Positions 46,459 to 56,956 of a stretch of DNA of 64,000 nt are shown here, piece by piece. The notes beneath the pieces are model-generated. The model was not told where the DNA came from. It searched no databases and worked only from the letters and a program-made list of their open reading frames with translations. This DNA comes from CAYVKY01 sp964452115 (GTDB taxonomy: Bacteria; Bacteroidota; Ignavibacteria; Tepidaquicellales; Tepidaquicellaceae): positions 9,211-73,210 of the forward strand of contig CAYVKY010000001.1 in the NCBI GenBank assembly GCA_964452115.1, written 5' to 3'. Numbering within the stretch: position 1 is the first letter of the stretch; every line of letters starts with the position of its first letter. The position numbers were made by a program, and so were the translations under genes.

Positions 46459-48747
46459 ATGAAATACTTCAAACATTTACCGCTTGTAATCGTTGCCATA
46501 TTCATCTTAGTGGCAATTGGATATGAAGCAATGGACTGGCATACTAAAACAATTATGCAGGTCGAAACTGTACCCGTGGATTCATTAATTCTCGGGAAAG
46601 ACAAATCTCCATTAGTCGGTGATTCAGTCGAAATCGTGGGCAGAGTTGTAGCACCGGCACAGGTTAACACTCCTTGGGGGCTTCGTACTTTATTAAGAGG
46701 TACGAACAGCTGGACTGTATATATGCAGGATACAACAAACGCTCTTTGGGGAGGCATTGTCGTCAGACAGTCTTCACGCTACACGAACACATTTTTACAA
46801 AATGTTGATACGGGTAATATCATTAAAGTAAGAGGAATTGTTCAGGAATTCTGGTCAACAACTATTAACGGTACATCAGGTTTTCTGACTCAGATTGAAC
46901 TGGATACAAACTCAGGACCGATTACTATTATGTCTCTCGGAGGTTCAAGACCTCAGCCGAAAGCCGTTCACGTATCTGATTTTGTAACAGGCGATTATCC
47001 GAACGGCGGTACAATTGATTATGTAGATGGTGAAAAGTATGAAGGAATGTATGTCGAATTCAGAAATGTAACTACTGCGGCAGGACTGGCAAACAGACAG
47101 ATTTTCAGCATAGTTGATTCTGCCGGTAACAGGATGTATGTCAGGGATTATTCCAATTTCTATGGAACATCACCAAGTCCGACACAGGATACACTATATA
47201 AATTATGGAACTGGGCAATACCGACAACCGGCACTCAGGTCAATTATATCCGCGGAGTGATTATAAATGCAAACAACGAGGGTATTTTTGGAAATTTACT
47301 TCCATACGTGTTGATTCCGATTTATCCTAATGACATCAGTCTGGGACAGGTTGCACCTACCTTGTCAAATCCGACAAGAAATCCCGGTGTTCCAACGCCA
47401 ACCGACAGTGCAACAATTAATGTTACTATAGTAAGCCCGACGGCAATCACAGGGGCAAATTTATATTATAGAGTAAACGGCGGTACATTTGTGACAAAAC
47501 AAATGACAAATGTTGCAGGAAACATTTATAAAGCTGTAATTCCTCAGAGTCCTTTGAATTCACTTGTGGAATACTTTGTGAAGGCAACTAATCAGGCAGG
47601 ATTATCAACTTATCTGCCTTCAGATACTTCGCGCTCAAAACTCTTCTATGTGGTTCACGCAAGTGATTCGCTTTCAATTCAGGATGTTCAGTATTGTCCG
47701 AACAACGGCGGACATTCCGGATACGAAGGTGCTTCCGTTAGAGGTATTGAAGGTATCGTTACTGCAGATACTTCAGATATACATCTGTTTAATTGTACTA
47801 CCACTACCGGATGTTTGGGCGGCGACCAAACGGCTCCCGAAAGAGTAATCATTCAAAACGGTACGGGTCCGTTCAGCGGCATCTGGATATACGGAAATGT
47901 GGTGAATACACTTCAGAGAGGTCAGAGAGTAAGAGTGAAAGGTACTGTGGAAAACAATTACGGCGTAATCCGTATTGATGTGGCGTCAGCTTCAGACGTA
48001 ACCGTCATTTCTTCCGGAAACCCGCTTCCGGAACCGCAGATACTTACTACTGCGCAGCTCGCAAACTCAAAAACACTCGGCGACACAACAATCAAGAAAT
48101 GGGAAAGCGTACTTGTAAGGATAAATACTCCGATGGTTGTAACCTGCGCTAATGCGAACAAGGGAATTTCCTGCACATCGCATCAGACAGCACAAGACAC
48201 TTCATTCAGAAGAAACTTCGGTGAAATTTGGGTTGCAGACAATTCGCATATTGATGCCCGCATCACGCTGCAGGGCGGAGGCCATACATTTACCAACAAC
48301 TGGGACGGAAACTCAGCAGGAAAAACTCTGATAACTCAAAACGATTCGATATTATATATTCAGGGAATTTTATATTACTGGTACAGCAACTATAAATTAA
48401 CACCGAGAAAAAATTCTGACTTCGGACAATTAATTCCAATCGGCATCAAAAACATAGGTGAACTTGTAGGAACGTATCATCTGCAGCAGAATTTCCCGAA
48501 TCCGTTTAATCCTACAACAAAGATTAAATATTCGATTCCTCTTGCGGGATACGTATCATTAAAGATATATGATATGCTCGGAAGAGAAGTCAAAACTTTA
48601 GTAAATCAGACCAGCGCGGCGGGTTCATTTATCGTTGACTTCAACGCATCAGAATTGTCAAGCGGCATATATTTCTACAGAATCAATGTGACAGGTATTG
48701 ACGGAAGCGTATTTACTGATGTAAAGAAAATGGTTTTAGTGAAATAG
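46459..48747 (+). CDS. T9SS cargo with OB-like domains
   Basis: A 762-residue exported protein. A hydrophobic N-terminus (about residues 8-23) serves as signal sequence. Two segments, near residues 50-165 ('VGDSVEIVGRVVAP', 'GNIIKVRGIVQEFW') and 420-560 ('GIEGIVTADTSDIHLFN', 'LQRGQRVRVKGTVENNYGVI'), look like the OB-fold domains found in extracellular nucleases such as YhcR and ExeM. An Ig-like domain lies between. The end is a canonical T9SS sorting domain, 'LQQNFPNPFNPTTKIKYSIP'. No catalytic domain was recognised. It lies 16 bases after the previous gene. Confidence 0.8.
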   Translation: MKYFKHLPLVIVAIFILVAIGYEAMDWHTKTIMQVETVPVDSLILGKDKSPLVGDSVEIVGRVVAPAQVNTPWGLRTLLRGTNSWTVYMQDTTNALWGGIVVRQSSRYTNTFLQNVDTGNIIKVRGIVQEFWSTTINGTSGFLTQIELDTNSGPITIMSLGGSRPQPKAVHVSDFVTGDYPNGGTIDYVDGEKYEGMYVEFRNVTTAAGLANRQIFSIVDSAGNRMYVRDYSNFYGTSPSPTQDTLYKLWNWAIPTTGTQVNYIRGVIINANNEGIFGNLLPYVLIPIYPNDISLGQVAPTLSNPTRNPGVPTPTDSATINVTIVSPTAITGANLYYRVNGGTFVTKQMTNVAGNIYKAVIPQSPLNSLVEYFVKATNQAGLSTYLPSDTSRSKLFYVVHASDSLSIQDVQYCPNNGGHSGYEGASVRGIEGIVTADTSDIHLFNCTTTTGCLGGDQTAPERVIIQNGTGPFSGIWIYGNVVNTLQRGQRVRVKGTVENNYGVIRIDVASASDVTVISSGNPLPEPQILTTAQLANSKTLGDTTIKKWESVLVRINTPMVVTCANANKGISCTSHQTAQDTSFRRNFGEIWVADNSHIDARITLQGGGHTFTNNWDGNSAGKTLITQNDSILYIQGILYYWYSNYKLTPRKNSDFGQLIPIGIKNIGELVGTYHLQQNFPNPFNPTTKIKYSIPLAGYVSLKIYDMLGREVKTLVNQTSAAGSFIVDFNASELSSGIYFYRINVTGIDGSVFTDVKKMVLVK

Positions 48748-48756
48748 AATAATATA

Positions 48757-48786
48757 TCCTGAGCCGGTGAAAAATCCGGCTCAGGA
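48757..48786 (+). terminator. Hairpin after the 46459 gene
   Basis: A perfect 11-bp GC-rich stem (TCCTGAGCCGG / CCGGCTCAGGA) with an 8-base loop, ten bases past the stop codon. The following run is only moderately T-rich, so it may be a terminator or an mRNA-stabilising hairpin inside the cluster. Confidence 0.65.
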
Positions 48787-48804
48787 ATTTAATTAAACTT
48801 ATAT

Positions 48805-50187
48805 ATGAAATATTTTTACAGGTTGTTAATAATTCCGGTCTTTTTGTACTTCGTATATTCATGTACAAATCCGGTATCAAACAAAAATGAATTACTGCCG
48901 CCGGACACGCACCTTTCGGTTTTTACTATTAATAGTGACACGGTTACTCCAAGTTCAACAGTGAAGAAAATCAGCTGGTGGGGTGACAGTCCGAATGGCT
49001 TTGTGACCGGGTTCAGAATCTCTTTTGACTCGGTTAACTGGGGATATACCACGCGTTATGACAGTACTTTTGTCTTTACCATTCAAGGTCAGGACAGCAC
49101 ATTCAGAATATGGGTTGCTGCAGTTGACAATAATGGATTGGTTGACCCGACTCCCGCATCAAATTTATATCCTGTAGTTAATTCAAATCCGTCAATTTCA
49201 TTTGATGACGGCGTGACTATTCCCGATACAATATTTCCCGTAGCTACATTTAAATGGATTGGCACTGATCCGGACGGAGATTTTACAATCAGGAATTATT
49301 ACTGGTCTCTGAATGACACGAATCATTTCAAGTCTATACCGGGGAATGTAAATTTAATGACACTCACGAAAGACAGCGGTTTGGTAGCCGGTAATTACTG
49401 CCTGTATATGAAGGCTGTGGATAATGCAGGTGCATTCAGCAATATTATAAGATTCCCTCAGGATTCAACAAAGTTTTTCAGAGTAAAGCCTGTTAACGGA
49501 AGGGTACTTCTGATAAAGGATATGCCGCTGCTGGAAAGTAATGACCTGAGCAATTATATTTCATCAGTCCTTGATACCGTACAGTACAGTGTACTTGACA
49601 TAAAGGTGAACAGCGGAGCACTCATCCCGAAGATTATCAATCCGATGTTCGTCGAAACCTTAAAGTTGTTCAAGGTAGTATTATGGTACGGTAACAGAGG
49701 CGGACAGAATACTAATAATGACCCGAACTTTGCGCTCGCGCAGCTGTCACTTCCGTATTATCTTGCTTCAGGCGGAAGAGTAATCTGGTCATCGGGAATT
49801 CCCGATAACTTCCAGAGCGGGCAGGGAACTTTGTTCAACTTTGCACCGGTGGACAGCATTAAATCGAGCTGTTTTATTCAGTTTAATTTCCCCGGTGATA
49901 CACTGAAATCAATGATGACGGGCTTCCCTGAATTATATGCGAGCCAGTTTATTTCTACTACGAGAGGTGTTTATATATCATCAACGGCAAGTGTTAATTA
50001 TAAGCTGATTGCTAATCCGCAAAGGCCGTACTGCCTCGATGATTCACAGATAGGAATTATAGATTCTCAGACAAATCCAAAAATAATATTATTGACGATG
50101 CCGATTTATTATCTGAACGGCAGTCCAAATAATTCGAAACAATTTTATAACAAGGCATTTTCAATGTTTGGTTTATTCAGTAAATAA
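48805..50187 (+). CDS. Surface lipoprotein with Ig-like domains
   Basis: A 460-residue lipoprotein: the signal 'LLIIPVFLYFVYSC' ends in a lipobox Cys (residue 20). Residues 35-225 hold two fibronectin or Ig-like domains ('ISWWGDSPNGFVTGFRISFD', 'FKWIGTDPDGDFTIRNYYW'). The C-terminal part (about 230-430), with 'GRVLLIKDMPLLES' and 'LASGGRVIWSSG', looks like a ThuA or glutamine-amidotransferase-like Rossmann fold without an evident nucleophile. Function is unknown. It precedes the TonB-dependent receptor by 23 bases. Confidence 0.75.
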   Translation: MKYFYRLLIIPVFLYFVYSCTNPVSNKNELLPPDTHLSVFTINSDTVTPSSTVKKISWWGDSPNGFVTGFRISFDSVNWGYTTRYDSTFVFTIQGQDSTFRIWVAAVDNNGLVDPTPASNLYPVVNSNPSISFDDGVTIPDTIFPVATFKWIGTDPDGDFTIRNYYWSLNDTNHFKSIPGNVNLMTLTKDSGLVAGNYCLYMKAVDNAGAFSNIIRFPQDSTKFFRVKPVNGRVLLIKDMPLLESNDLSNYISSVLDTVQYSVLDIKVNSGALIPKIINPMFVETLKLFKVVLWYGNRGGQNTNNDPNFALAQLSLPYYLASGGRVIWSSGIPDNFQSGQGTLFNFAPVDSIKSSCFIQFNFPGDTLKSMMTGFPELYASQFISTTRGVYISSTASVNYKLIANPQRPYCLDDSQIGIIDSQTNPKIILLTMPIYYLNGSPNNSKQFYNKAFSMFGLFSK

Positions 50188-50210
50188 AAAAAGAAAGCAT
50201 TTTTCATTCT

Positions 50211-53018
50211 ATGAGAAAATTTTTAATACTAATAATATTCCTTATATCATCTTCAGCCGCATTCTCTCAGGCAACCGGAAGTCTTTTCGGAGTTGTCAGG
50301 GATTCGCTTAATGAACCTCTGGAAGGCGTTACCGTGAAGATTAAAGGTTCGTATGCAGGTGCTGTATCGGAAGCAGACGGAAAATATAATATTCAGAATA
50401 TATCAGCGGGTGTCTATACCGTGGAGGTAAACGCAATCGGTTACCGTACGGTTGAATATACCAATATCAAAATTGATGAAGGAAAAGCGAAGGAACTGAA
50501 CATTGGCCTGAGCCAGTCATCATATACAATTGACCAGGAAATTGTGGTCATCGGAGAAAGGCCTCTGCTTGATATTGAACAGACATCAAGCAAGCATATA
50601 ATTTCAAGTGATGATATACAGAAAACCAATGTGCAGAATATTCAGGACATCGTAATTCAGCAGGCGGGTATTGTGAAAAGCGATAATGAAATATATATCC
50701 GTGGCGGCAGGTCTTACGAAAACTCTTATCTGCTCGATGGTATTTCAATTCAGGATCCGCTTTCAGGAACCGGATTCGGACTTCAACTGTCTGCGAATTC
50801 ACTCGAAGAAGTGGAAGTTATAACGGGCGGTTACAGTGCTGAATACGGACAGGCGACCAGCGGCGTTATCAGCGCCAGAACAAAAGACGGAAAGTACGAC
50901 CAGTACAATTTGTATCTATCCTATAAGAGGGACAATTTTGGAAATGGAAAAAATGTCGGCTCGAGTTTTAATACTGATTTGGTAGAAGCAAATCTCAGCG
51001 GTCCCGAACCGATTACAAAATATCTGTTTAAGGCTCTGCATATTACACCTCCGGGAGAAATTACATTTTTCGGAAACTTTTTTATGGGACTTTCAGACGG
51101 TTTCTATCCGAATATAGTTCATCAGCAGGCATCTCAGCTTGTGTCATCTACATTTGGCGGAACGCGTTTTGCTCCGAGACAGGATAACAATTGGTACTGG
51201 CTCGGTAAAATAACATGGAAGTTCACACCTCAAATAAAACTTTCATATCAGTATTCTCAGTCGGTTACGATAAATCAGAATTCGACTTCACTTCAGACGA
51301 ATCTTGAATATGTGGAACCGTCACCCGGTTATCAATATTCATTTATGGATATTCTGGATAATGCGAATACATATACAGCGCAGTCAAATATCAACACACT
51401 GACTTTTACTCATATTCTGAATCCGAAGTCATACTATGAAATTAAATTAAGCCGTTTCTACACGAGTTTAAGAGCAGATGCAAACGGAAAAAACTGGAAT
51501 GAATATACCGAGCCGCTTGATTTGGTTAGACCTCCGTTTCAGTATTATCAGACCGACTCTCTGCATTATGCAATTATTCCCGGCGACGGATTTTATGATG
51601 TAGGAAACACTTACACGTGGCACGACCATTACGTTGAGGAATATTCTGCAAAAGGAGACTTTTCATTAAGTTTCACTCCCAAAAATAAATTCAAAGCGGG
51701 AATTGAAACGAAATTTCAGGAAATGCAGCTGATTGATATTTATGAACCTTGGATTAAACCGATGGGCTTGAACAATGATGTGTACAAAGTATATCCTGCA
51801 ATGGGCGATATGTATGCACAGCAGACTATTCAATATAATGGAATGATTTTGAATTTCGGTTTAAGATTTGATTACTGGTTCCCCGGTAAATTTGTTGATG
51901 ATGCAGTGAATAATCCGGATGTAATTACGATTCCCGATGAATTAAGAAATAAATATCACAATGACACTTATGACCTTTTCGGAAGAAGATGGAAAGGAAG
52001 ATTATCACCGAGGCTCGGAATTTCACACCCGATCACGGACAATCAGACTTTGTTCTTCTCTTACGGACAATTTTCAAAACTGCCGAGACCGCAATTCGTT
52101 TATGCGAAACTCAATCCGCAGTCTGCGCAGTCAACATTCCAGAAATTCGGAAATCCCGATTTAAATCCCGAGACCACTGTGTCATACGAACTCGGAATCA
52201 GAAATCAGTTTACTAATGATGATGTGCTTACACTCACGGCTTATTATAAAAATATATATGATTATGTATCAACAAGGAGCATCATAATCAACAGCGGAAG
52301 GCTGCTTGGAAAAAGCTTCATAAGTTATTTCAATCAGGACTATGCCCGTTCAAGAGGTGTGGAACTTGAATATAAAAAGAGAATCGGCAGATGGTTCAGC
52401 GGTACGATCAATGTCAGTTACTCCGTAGCAACGGGTAAAAGTTCGTCATCCGACCAAGGGTTCCTCGTGATTACACGCGGTGCACAGGAAATTATATCGG
52501 AAACATTCCTCAGCTGGGACAGACCTTTCCAGGCAAGTGCGAATCTATTCTTCAGTCTGGAAAAAGGCAAGGGAATCTTCGGATTCGGAAAAAATATTCT
52601 GGATGATATCAATTTCAAAACAAGAATATTTTTCCAGTCGGGTAAAAGATATACTCCTCAGGTTCTCACCGGTTACTTTGAAGACGGAAGACCTGATTAT
52701 GAATCCGATTATAATAATATAAACAGCAATGTAGGCGATAACTGGTTCTATGTGGATTTTGATATAGAAAAATATTTTACGATGTTTAATATGGATCTGG
52801 TAGCATCAGTTTCGATTAAAAATATATTTAACAATAAAAACTCCGCAATTATTAATCCGGTAACAGGTAAGGCATATGAATTAGGTGATCCGGTTCCAAA
52901 CGGATGGAACGATCCAAGGTATCCTGAACTTCAGGCGCCGATTGATCCGTATCCGTTTAATCCTGCAAGATATTTGCAGCCGCGCAGTATAATTTTCGGA
53001 TTATCATTAAAGATATAA
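50211..53018 (+). CDS. TonB-dependent outer-membrane receptor with carboxypeptidase-regulatory-like domain
   Basis: A 935-residue outer-membrane protein. A signal peptide ends near residue 20 ('SAAFSQ'). Residues 24-105 are a CarboxypepD_reg-like domain ('GSLFGVVRDSLNEPLEGVTV', 'DGKYNIQNISAGVYTVEV'). The plug follows (about 120-225: 'IYIRGGRSYENSYLLDGISI', 'VEVITGGYSAEYGQATSGVI'), then a beta-barrel to the C-terminus. Such receptors import ligands with energy from TonB, but the ligand is unknown. No SusD-like gene is present. Its neighbours are lipoproteins and a PorV/PorQ paralogue. Confidence 0.92.
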   Translation: MRKFLILIIFLISSSAAFSQATGSLFGVVRDSLNEPLEGVTVKIKGSYAGAVSEADGKYNIQNISAGVYTVEVNAIGYRTVEYTNIKIDEGKAKELNIGLSQSSYTIDQEIVVIGERPLLDIEQTSSKHIISSDDIQKTNVQNIQDIVIQQAGIVKSDNEIYIRGGRSYENSYLLDGISIQDPLSGTGFGLQLSANSLEEVEVITGGYSAEYGQATSGVISARTKDGKYDQYNLYLSYKRDNFGNGKNVGSSFNTDLVEANLSGPEPITKYLFKALHITPPGEITFFGNFFMGLSDGFYPNIVHQQASQLVSSTFGGTRFAPRQDNNWYWLGKITWKFTPQIKLSYQYSQSVTINQNSTSLQTNLEYVEPSPGYQYSFMDILDNANTYTAQSNINTLTFTHILNPKSYYEIKLSRFYTSLRADANGKNWNEYTEPLDLVRPPFQYYQTDSLHYAIIPGDGFYDVGNTYTWHDHYVEEYSAKGDFSLSFTPKNKFKAGIETKFQEMQLIDIYEPWIKPMGLNNDVYKVYPAMGDMYAQQTIQYNGMILNFGLRFDYWFPGKFVDDAVNNPDVITIPDELRNKYHNDTYDLFGRRWKGRLSPRLGISHPITDNQTLFFSYGQFSKLPRPQFVYAKLNPQSAQSTFQKFGNPDLNPETTVSYELGIRNQFTNDDVLTLTAYYKNIYDYVSTRSIIINSGRLLGKSFISYFNQDYARSRGVELEYKKRIGRWFSGTINVSYSVATGKSSSSDQGFLVITRGAQEIISETFLSWDRPFQASANLFFSLEKGKGIFGFGKNILDDINFKTRIFFQSGKRYTPQVLTGYFEDGRPDYESDYNNINSNVGDNWFYVDFDIEKYFTMFNMDLVASVSIKNIFNNKNSAIINPVTGKAYELGDPVPNGWNDPRYPELQAPIDPYPFNPARYLQPRSIIFGLSLKI

Positions 53019-53041
53019 ATTGAAATATAAATTACATTATA

Positions 53042-54040
53042 ATGACTAAAAAGTTTATAATATTAATCATAGTGTCAATAGTATCTGTCCATATCTCCAA
53101 TGCACAGATAATACCAAACCTCGGAGGACAGAAAACCGGAACCTCGTCGCTTGAATTTCTGAAAATCGGACACGGTGCCAGAGCAGTAGGAATGGGTGAA
53201 TCCTTCGTTGCAGTATCGGATGATATATCTTCACTTTACTGGAACCCTGCTGGTCTGGTAGCTTTTAAGGAAAACGGTGTAATGTTTTCACATTCCGAAT
53301 GGTTTGTTGATACAAGGCTTGAGTATGTAGGGGCTGTATATCATTTCGGCGGAGCTAATGCCTTGGGCGTAAGCTTAACGGCTTTGAATACGGAAGACAT
53401 GAAAGTAACTACCGAAATTCAGCCGTTTGGTACGGGTGAATATGCGAAATATTCAGACATCGCATTAGGTTTAAGCTTTGCACGCCAGATGACAAAACAA
53501 TTTTCTTTCGGTGCAACACTTAAATATGTCGAAGAAACACTCGGACCGGTTAAGATGAGAACAGTTCTGGGAGACCTTGCAACATTTTACAGAACAGGAC
53601 TCGGAACGACGAGATTTGCAGTTGCTATCGTAAATTTCGGAGCGCAGGTATCTCCGTCTGGTACGATTAATACATCAAGCGGTAATACGGTAACTGATTT
53701 CCAGTCATTCCCGCCGCCGACATCATTTAAGATTGGTTTTGCAATGGAACCTGTATTAAATAAAACGCACCGCCTGACAACGAGCATCCAGCTTAACAGT
53801 CCGAGCGACAACGCAGAAAATGTGGGTGTCGGTGCGGAATATTCTTTCAAGGAAATGTTTTTCCTCAGAGGAGGATATAAATTCAATGTTGACGCTGAAA
53901 ACTTTTCTGCAGGTGCAGGCATTAAGGTGCCCGTATCTTTTGCAAAGCTGGATTTGGATTATGCAGTAACAAATTACAGAGCATTAGGCTTTGCTCATCG
54001 AATTTCTATTAACTTATTATTCCACGGAAAAAATCAATAA
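53042..54040 (+). CDS. PorV/PorQ family outer-membrane protein (second copy)
   Basis: A 332-residue barrel protein with a signal peptide ending 'VHISNAQ'. The family signature is clear: 'SLEFLKIGHGARAVGMGESF' then 'VAVSDDISSLYWNPAGLV'. It is a paralogue of PorV at 5906-7033. PorV and PorQ act in T9SS cargo delivery and attachment. Its position between a TonB-dependent receptor and a lipoprotein, in a cluster with three T9SS cargo genes, suggests a dedicated role there (inference). Confidence 0.88.
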   Translation: MTKKFIILIIVSIVSVHISNAQIIPNLGGQKTGTSSLEFLKIGHGARAVGMGESFVAVSDDISSLYWNPAGLVAFKENGVMFSHSEWFVDTRLEYVGAVYHFGGANALGVSLTALNTEDMKVTTEIQPFGTGEYAKYSDIALGLSFARQMTKQFSFGATLKYVEETLGPVKMRTVLGDLATFYRTGLGTTRFAVAIVNFGAQVSPSGTINTSSGNTVTDFQSFPPPTSFKIGFAMEPVLNKTHRLTTSIQLNSPSDNAENVGVGAEYSFKEMFFLRGGYKFNVDAENFSAGAGIKVPVSFAKLDLDYAVTNYRALGFAHRISINLLFHGKNQ

Positions 54041-54042
54041 TT

Positions 54043-55143
54043 ATGAAAATATTTTTTTCTTATATATTTGCAGCGAGTTTAATTTTATCAGGCTTTTTTA
54101 TCGCAGGATGCGATAATAAACTTGACCTGTCACAGTTTCCGATATCAACGGGAACGACTCCGGTTGTAAGCGATACCACTTACGTGCAGCAGTATCCCGT
54201 CTGGGGAAATTTTAACCAGCCTGAGGATGTAATTATCGGAAGAGAACCGATGGTTTATGTTGCAGACACTAAAAGCAATTCTGTTGTACAGATGGATTTA
54301 TCAGGTCTGATAGTTTCCGCATACCAGTTTAAAAGTCCGAACGTAGCAAATCCGAGAAAACTTGCTCAGGACATTAATTTTGATTTACTCGTGATATGTG
54401 ATTCCGCATTAAGCGCAACCGATACTGTGAGCGTTATTTACAGATTCAGGCTGTTTGACAACGGCGGAATTCTTACTAACATTACTCCGATAAGATTTAT
54501 TTCAAGTCTTGAAGGAACCGTGACATCAAGCAACAAACGCAAGTTTACTGCGGTTTCCGTATTTCAGGATAATTCTTTGCTTGTATCCAGAACGGGACCG
54601 ACTAATTCAGGTACGCCTGACCCGGATAATGCATTGCTGAGAATGTACGGCAGAAATACCGTGACTAATGTTACATCTTACAACGGATTTCAGACTACGG
54701 GAAACGGCGTTTTTTCAATAGAAAAAGTATCAGGACTGGCAACAATTAATAACAGCAATTCGGATTTTGTGCTTACAAGAAACGGAAATGTAAACGGAAT
54801 TTTGCAGGTGCTTTGGTTTTATCTGGATCAGGCGACAGGCGGATATGAACCGAAATTTTTACCGACCGATAATGTTGATTTGCTGAACAAATCTTTTGGC
54901 GGTCCTGCTTCGATTGCAATGGATAACAGCAATAGCATATATATTATTGATGCTGTAAAAGATTCACTTTACAGATTTTCTTCAACGGGAATGTCTCTTC
55001 CCGGTTCATTCGGAGGAAACGGTTCAGGCGTGAATAAATTCAATCATCCGAAGGGCATCGCATACTTTAATAAAACTATTTATGTTGCGGATACTTATAA
55101 TAACAGAATCGTCAGATTTAAACTGTCGACTGATCTAAATTAA
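54043..55143 (+). CDS. NHL-repeat lipoprotein
   Basis: A 366-residue lipoprotein: signal 'SLILSGFFIAGC' with lipobox Cys near residue 23. The rest has NHL-type beta-propeller repeats ('PEDVIIGREPMVYVADTKSN', 'PKGIAYFNKTIYVADTYNNR', 'IAMDNSNSIYIIDAVKDSL'). Such propellers usually bind ligands or proteins. It starts two bases after the PorV/PorQ gene stop, so the two are tightly linked. Confidence 0.82.
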   Translation: MKIFFSYIFAASLILSGFFIAGCDNKLDLSQFPISTGTTPVVSDTTYVQQYPVWGNFNQPEDVIIGREPMVYVADTKSNSVVQMDLSGLIVSAYQFKSPNVANPRKLAQDINFDLLVICDSALSATDTVSVIYRFRLFDNGGILTNITPIRFISSLEGTVTSSNKRKFTAVSVFQDNSLLVSRTGPTNSGTPDPDNALLRMYGRNTVTNVTSYNGFQTTGNGVFSIEKVSGLATINNSNSDFVLTRNGNVNGILQVLWFYLDQATGGYEPKFLPTDNVDLLNKSFGGPASIAMDNSNSIYIIDAVKDSLYRFSSTGMSLPGSFGGNGSGVNKFNHPKGIAYFNKTIYVADTYNNRIVRFKLSTDLN

Positions 55144-55151
55144 AATTCCAA

Positions 55152-56939
55152 TTGACTAAAGTAAAAAATAAAAAGAAATCCGAAATATCAAATTACGTTG
55201 AGAATAACCGGTATAATCTCATTATCGGTTTTTCTTTTGCCGTGTTTCTGGTTTTTTTTACTACCTTTAAATTCACAGGAGATGATGACATTTTCTGGCA
55301 TCTTGAAACGGGAAGATATATCGTAAACACTCATCACGTTCCGTCAACCGATATATTCGGCTATATGACGCAAGGGCAGACGTGGATGCCTTTCGAATGG
55401 GGATGGGATGTTTTAACTTACGGAGTTTATTCCGCATTCGGATATGCAGGGCTTTCGGTGCTGAGAACAATTATTTTACTTCTGATATTTTTTATCTATT
55501 ACATCACTTTCAGAAAATTCAAAATACCGGACACGCTGATATTCCTTTTTTATTTTGTGTTCGTATTTGCAATTATGGACAGACTCACACCCCGTCCTCA
55601 CCTGATGTCATATCTATTTATGGTCCTGCTTATATATCTTCTGCTGAGCTTTAGGTATTTTGACAGAGATAAAATTAAGAGATTATATTTTATTCCGTTG
55701 ATATTTCTTATCTGGGCTAATATGCATATGGGAATAATTGCCGGCGGATTTGTGTATGGAATATTTGTGATATCTGAAATTCTGACTGCGTATTTTCCGA
55801 AAAAATTTTCGTCCGCGGGAATCAAGCCGCTTGACAAAAAGCAGCTGCTTATAATAACCGGAATCGGTATTGTGTCCGCCGGATTTATGCTTGTAAATCC
55901 TAACGGACTGGAAACATACTTTTACGCATACTCGCATACAAAGATGAAAATGCTTGCAACCGTAAATGAATGGATGGCGCCTTTCTCGGAAAAGTATAAT
56001 GACAGTTTCGTTTCATACATTTATAAAATATTTTTGTTTGCAGGCGTAATTATTCTGTACCGTGCTTTTAAATTCAAAGATGTATTTGCGGCAATCATAT
56101 ATATATTCTTTGCAATATATTCAGTGCGCGCGATGAGGTTTACGATAGACTATATGATAATTGTATCACCGTTTATTTTGATTTCTCTGAATTACATTTT
56201 TAAGCAAACGTTTAGTCAGAATGCTTACGATACAATTTTCAGGAAACCATATCTGAAAGTGATTTTGACTGCAGGATTTCTGCTTTTAATTATACCCGTT
56301 AATAATAATTCGCTTTATCTGAGTTTTCTGAAATATTACAGAGTATCCGGAATCGGTATTAATAACGATTTCATCCCCGAACAGTTATTCAATTTTATGA
56401 AAGAAAATAAAGTGCCCGATACCGGCACGCATGTATTCAATCATTTCGGTACGGGCGGATATTTTATCTGGACTTTTCCGGGTAAGCAGAATTTTATTGA
56501 CAGCAGAAATCTGAACGATGACATATTTTTTAAATATTATGACATACTGAACAAGCAGCCGGGATTCGAGAAAAAACTTTCAGAATACGGAATTGACTAT
56601 GCAGTCTATCTTGCACCCGACCTCGTGCGCGAGCCGCGTGAAATGCAGACTTCCGTTATTTCATATTTCTGCACAAGCTCTGACTGGAAACTGATTTTCT
56701 GGGATGACAAATCATTTTTGTGGGTTAAAAATGAACCGAAATTTCAGGACTTGATAAATAAATTTGAATATAAGTATATTACACCATATAACTATGCATA
56801 TAATCAGACAATGATTGATAAGGGAATCAGGGAAGATAAAGAAAAAGTAAATTCCGAGGTGAACAGAAAATTAAATGAAACAAAAGACGGAATTGTAATA
56901 AATTCCGTTTTGAGAGCTTTTGGAAACAGACTAAAATAA
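55152..56939 (+). CDS. Polytopic membrane protein, GT-C glycosyltransferase-like
   Basis: A 595-residue protein with about eleven membrane helices over residues 20-400 and a soluble C-terminal part. The first periplasmic loop has 'GDDDIFWHLETGRYIV' and 'TDIFGYMTQGQTW', a pattern common in GT-C-like proteins of Bacteroidota that probably transfer lipid-linked sugars. The start is TTG at 55152, eight bases after the preceding stop; no ATG is available before the first membrane helix. It may glycosylate exported proteins of the cluster, which is a guess from position. Confidence 0.72.
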   Translation: MTKVKNKKKSEISNYVENNRYNLIIGFSFAVFLVFFTTFKFTGDDDIFWHLETGRYIVNTHHVPSTDIFGYMTQGQTWMPFEWGWDVLTYGVYSAFGYAGLSVLRTIILLLIFFIYYITFRKFKIPDTLIFLFYFVFVFAIMDRLTPRPHLMSYLFMVLLIYLLLSFRYFDRDKIKRLYFIPLIFLIWANMHMGIIAGGFVYGIFVISEILTAYFPKKFSSAGIKPLDKKQLLIITGIGIVSAGFMLVNPNGLETYFYAYSHTKMKMLATVNEWMAPFSEKYNDSFVSYIYKIFLFAGVIILYRAFKFKDVFAAIIYIFFAIYSVRAMRFTIDYMIIVSPFILISLNYIFKQTFSQNAYDTIFRKPYLKVILTAGFLLLIIPVNNNSLYLSFLKYYRVSGIGINNDFIPEQLFNFMKENKVPDTGTHVFNHFGTGGYFIWTFPGKQNFIDSRNLNDDIFFKYYDILNKQPGFEKKLSEYGIDYAVYLAPDLVREPREMQTSVISYFCTSSDWKLIFWDDKSFLWVKNEPKFQDLINKFEYKYITPYNYAYNQTMIDKGIREDKEKVNSEVNRKLNETKDGIVINSVLRAFGNRLK

Positions 56940-56956
56940 ATTTAAATCAATAAACA

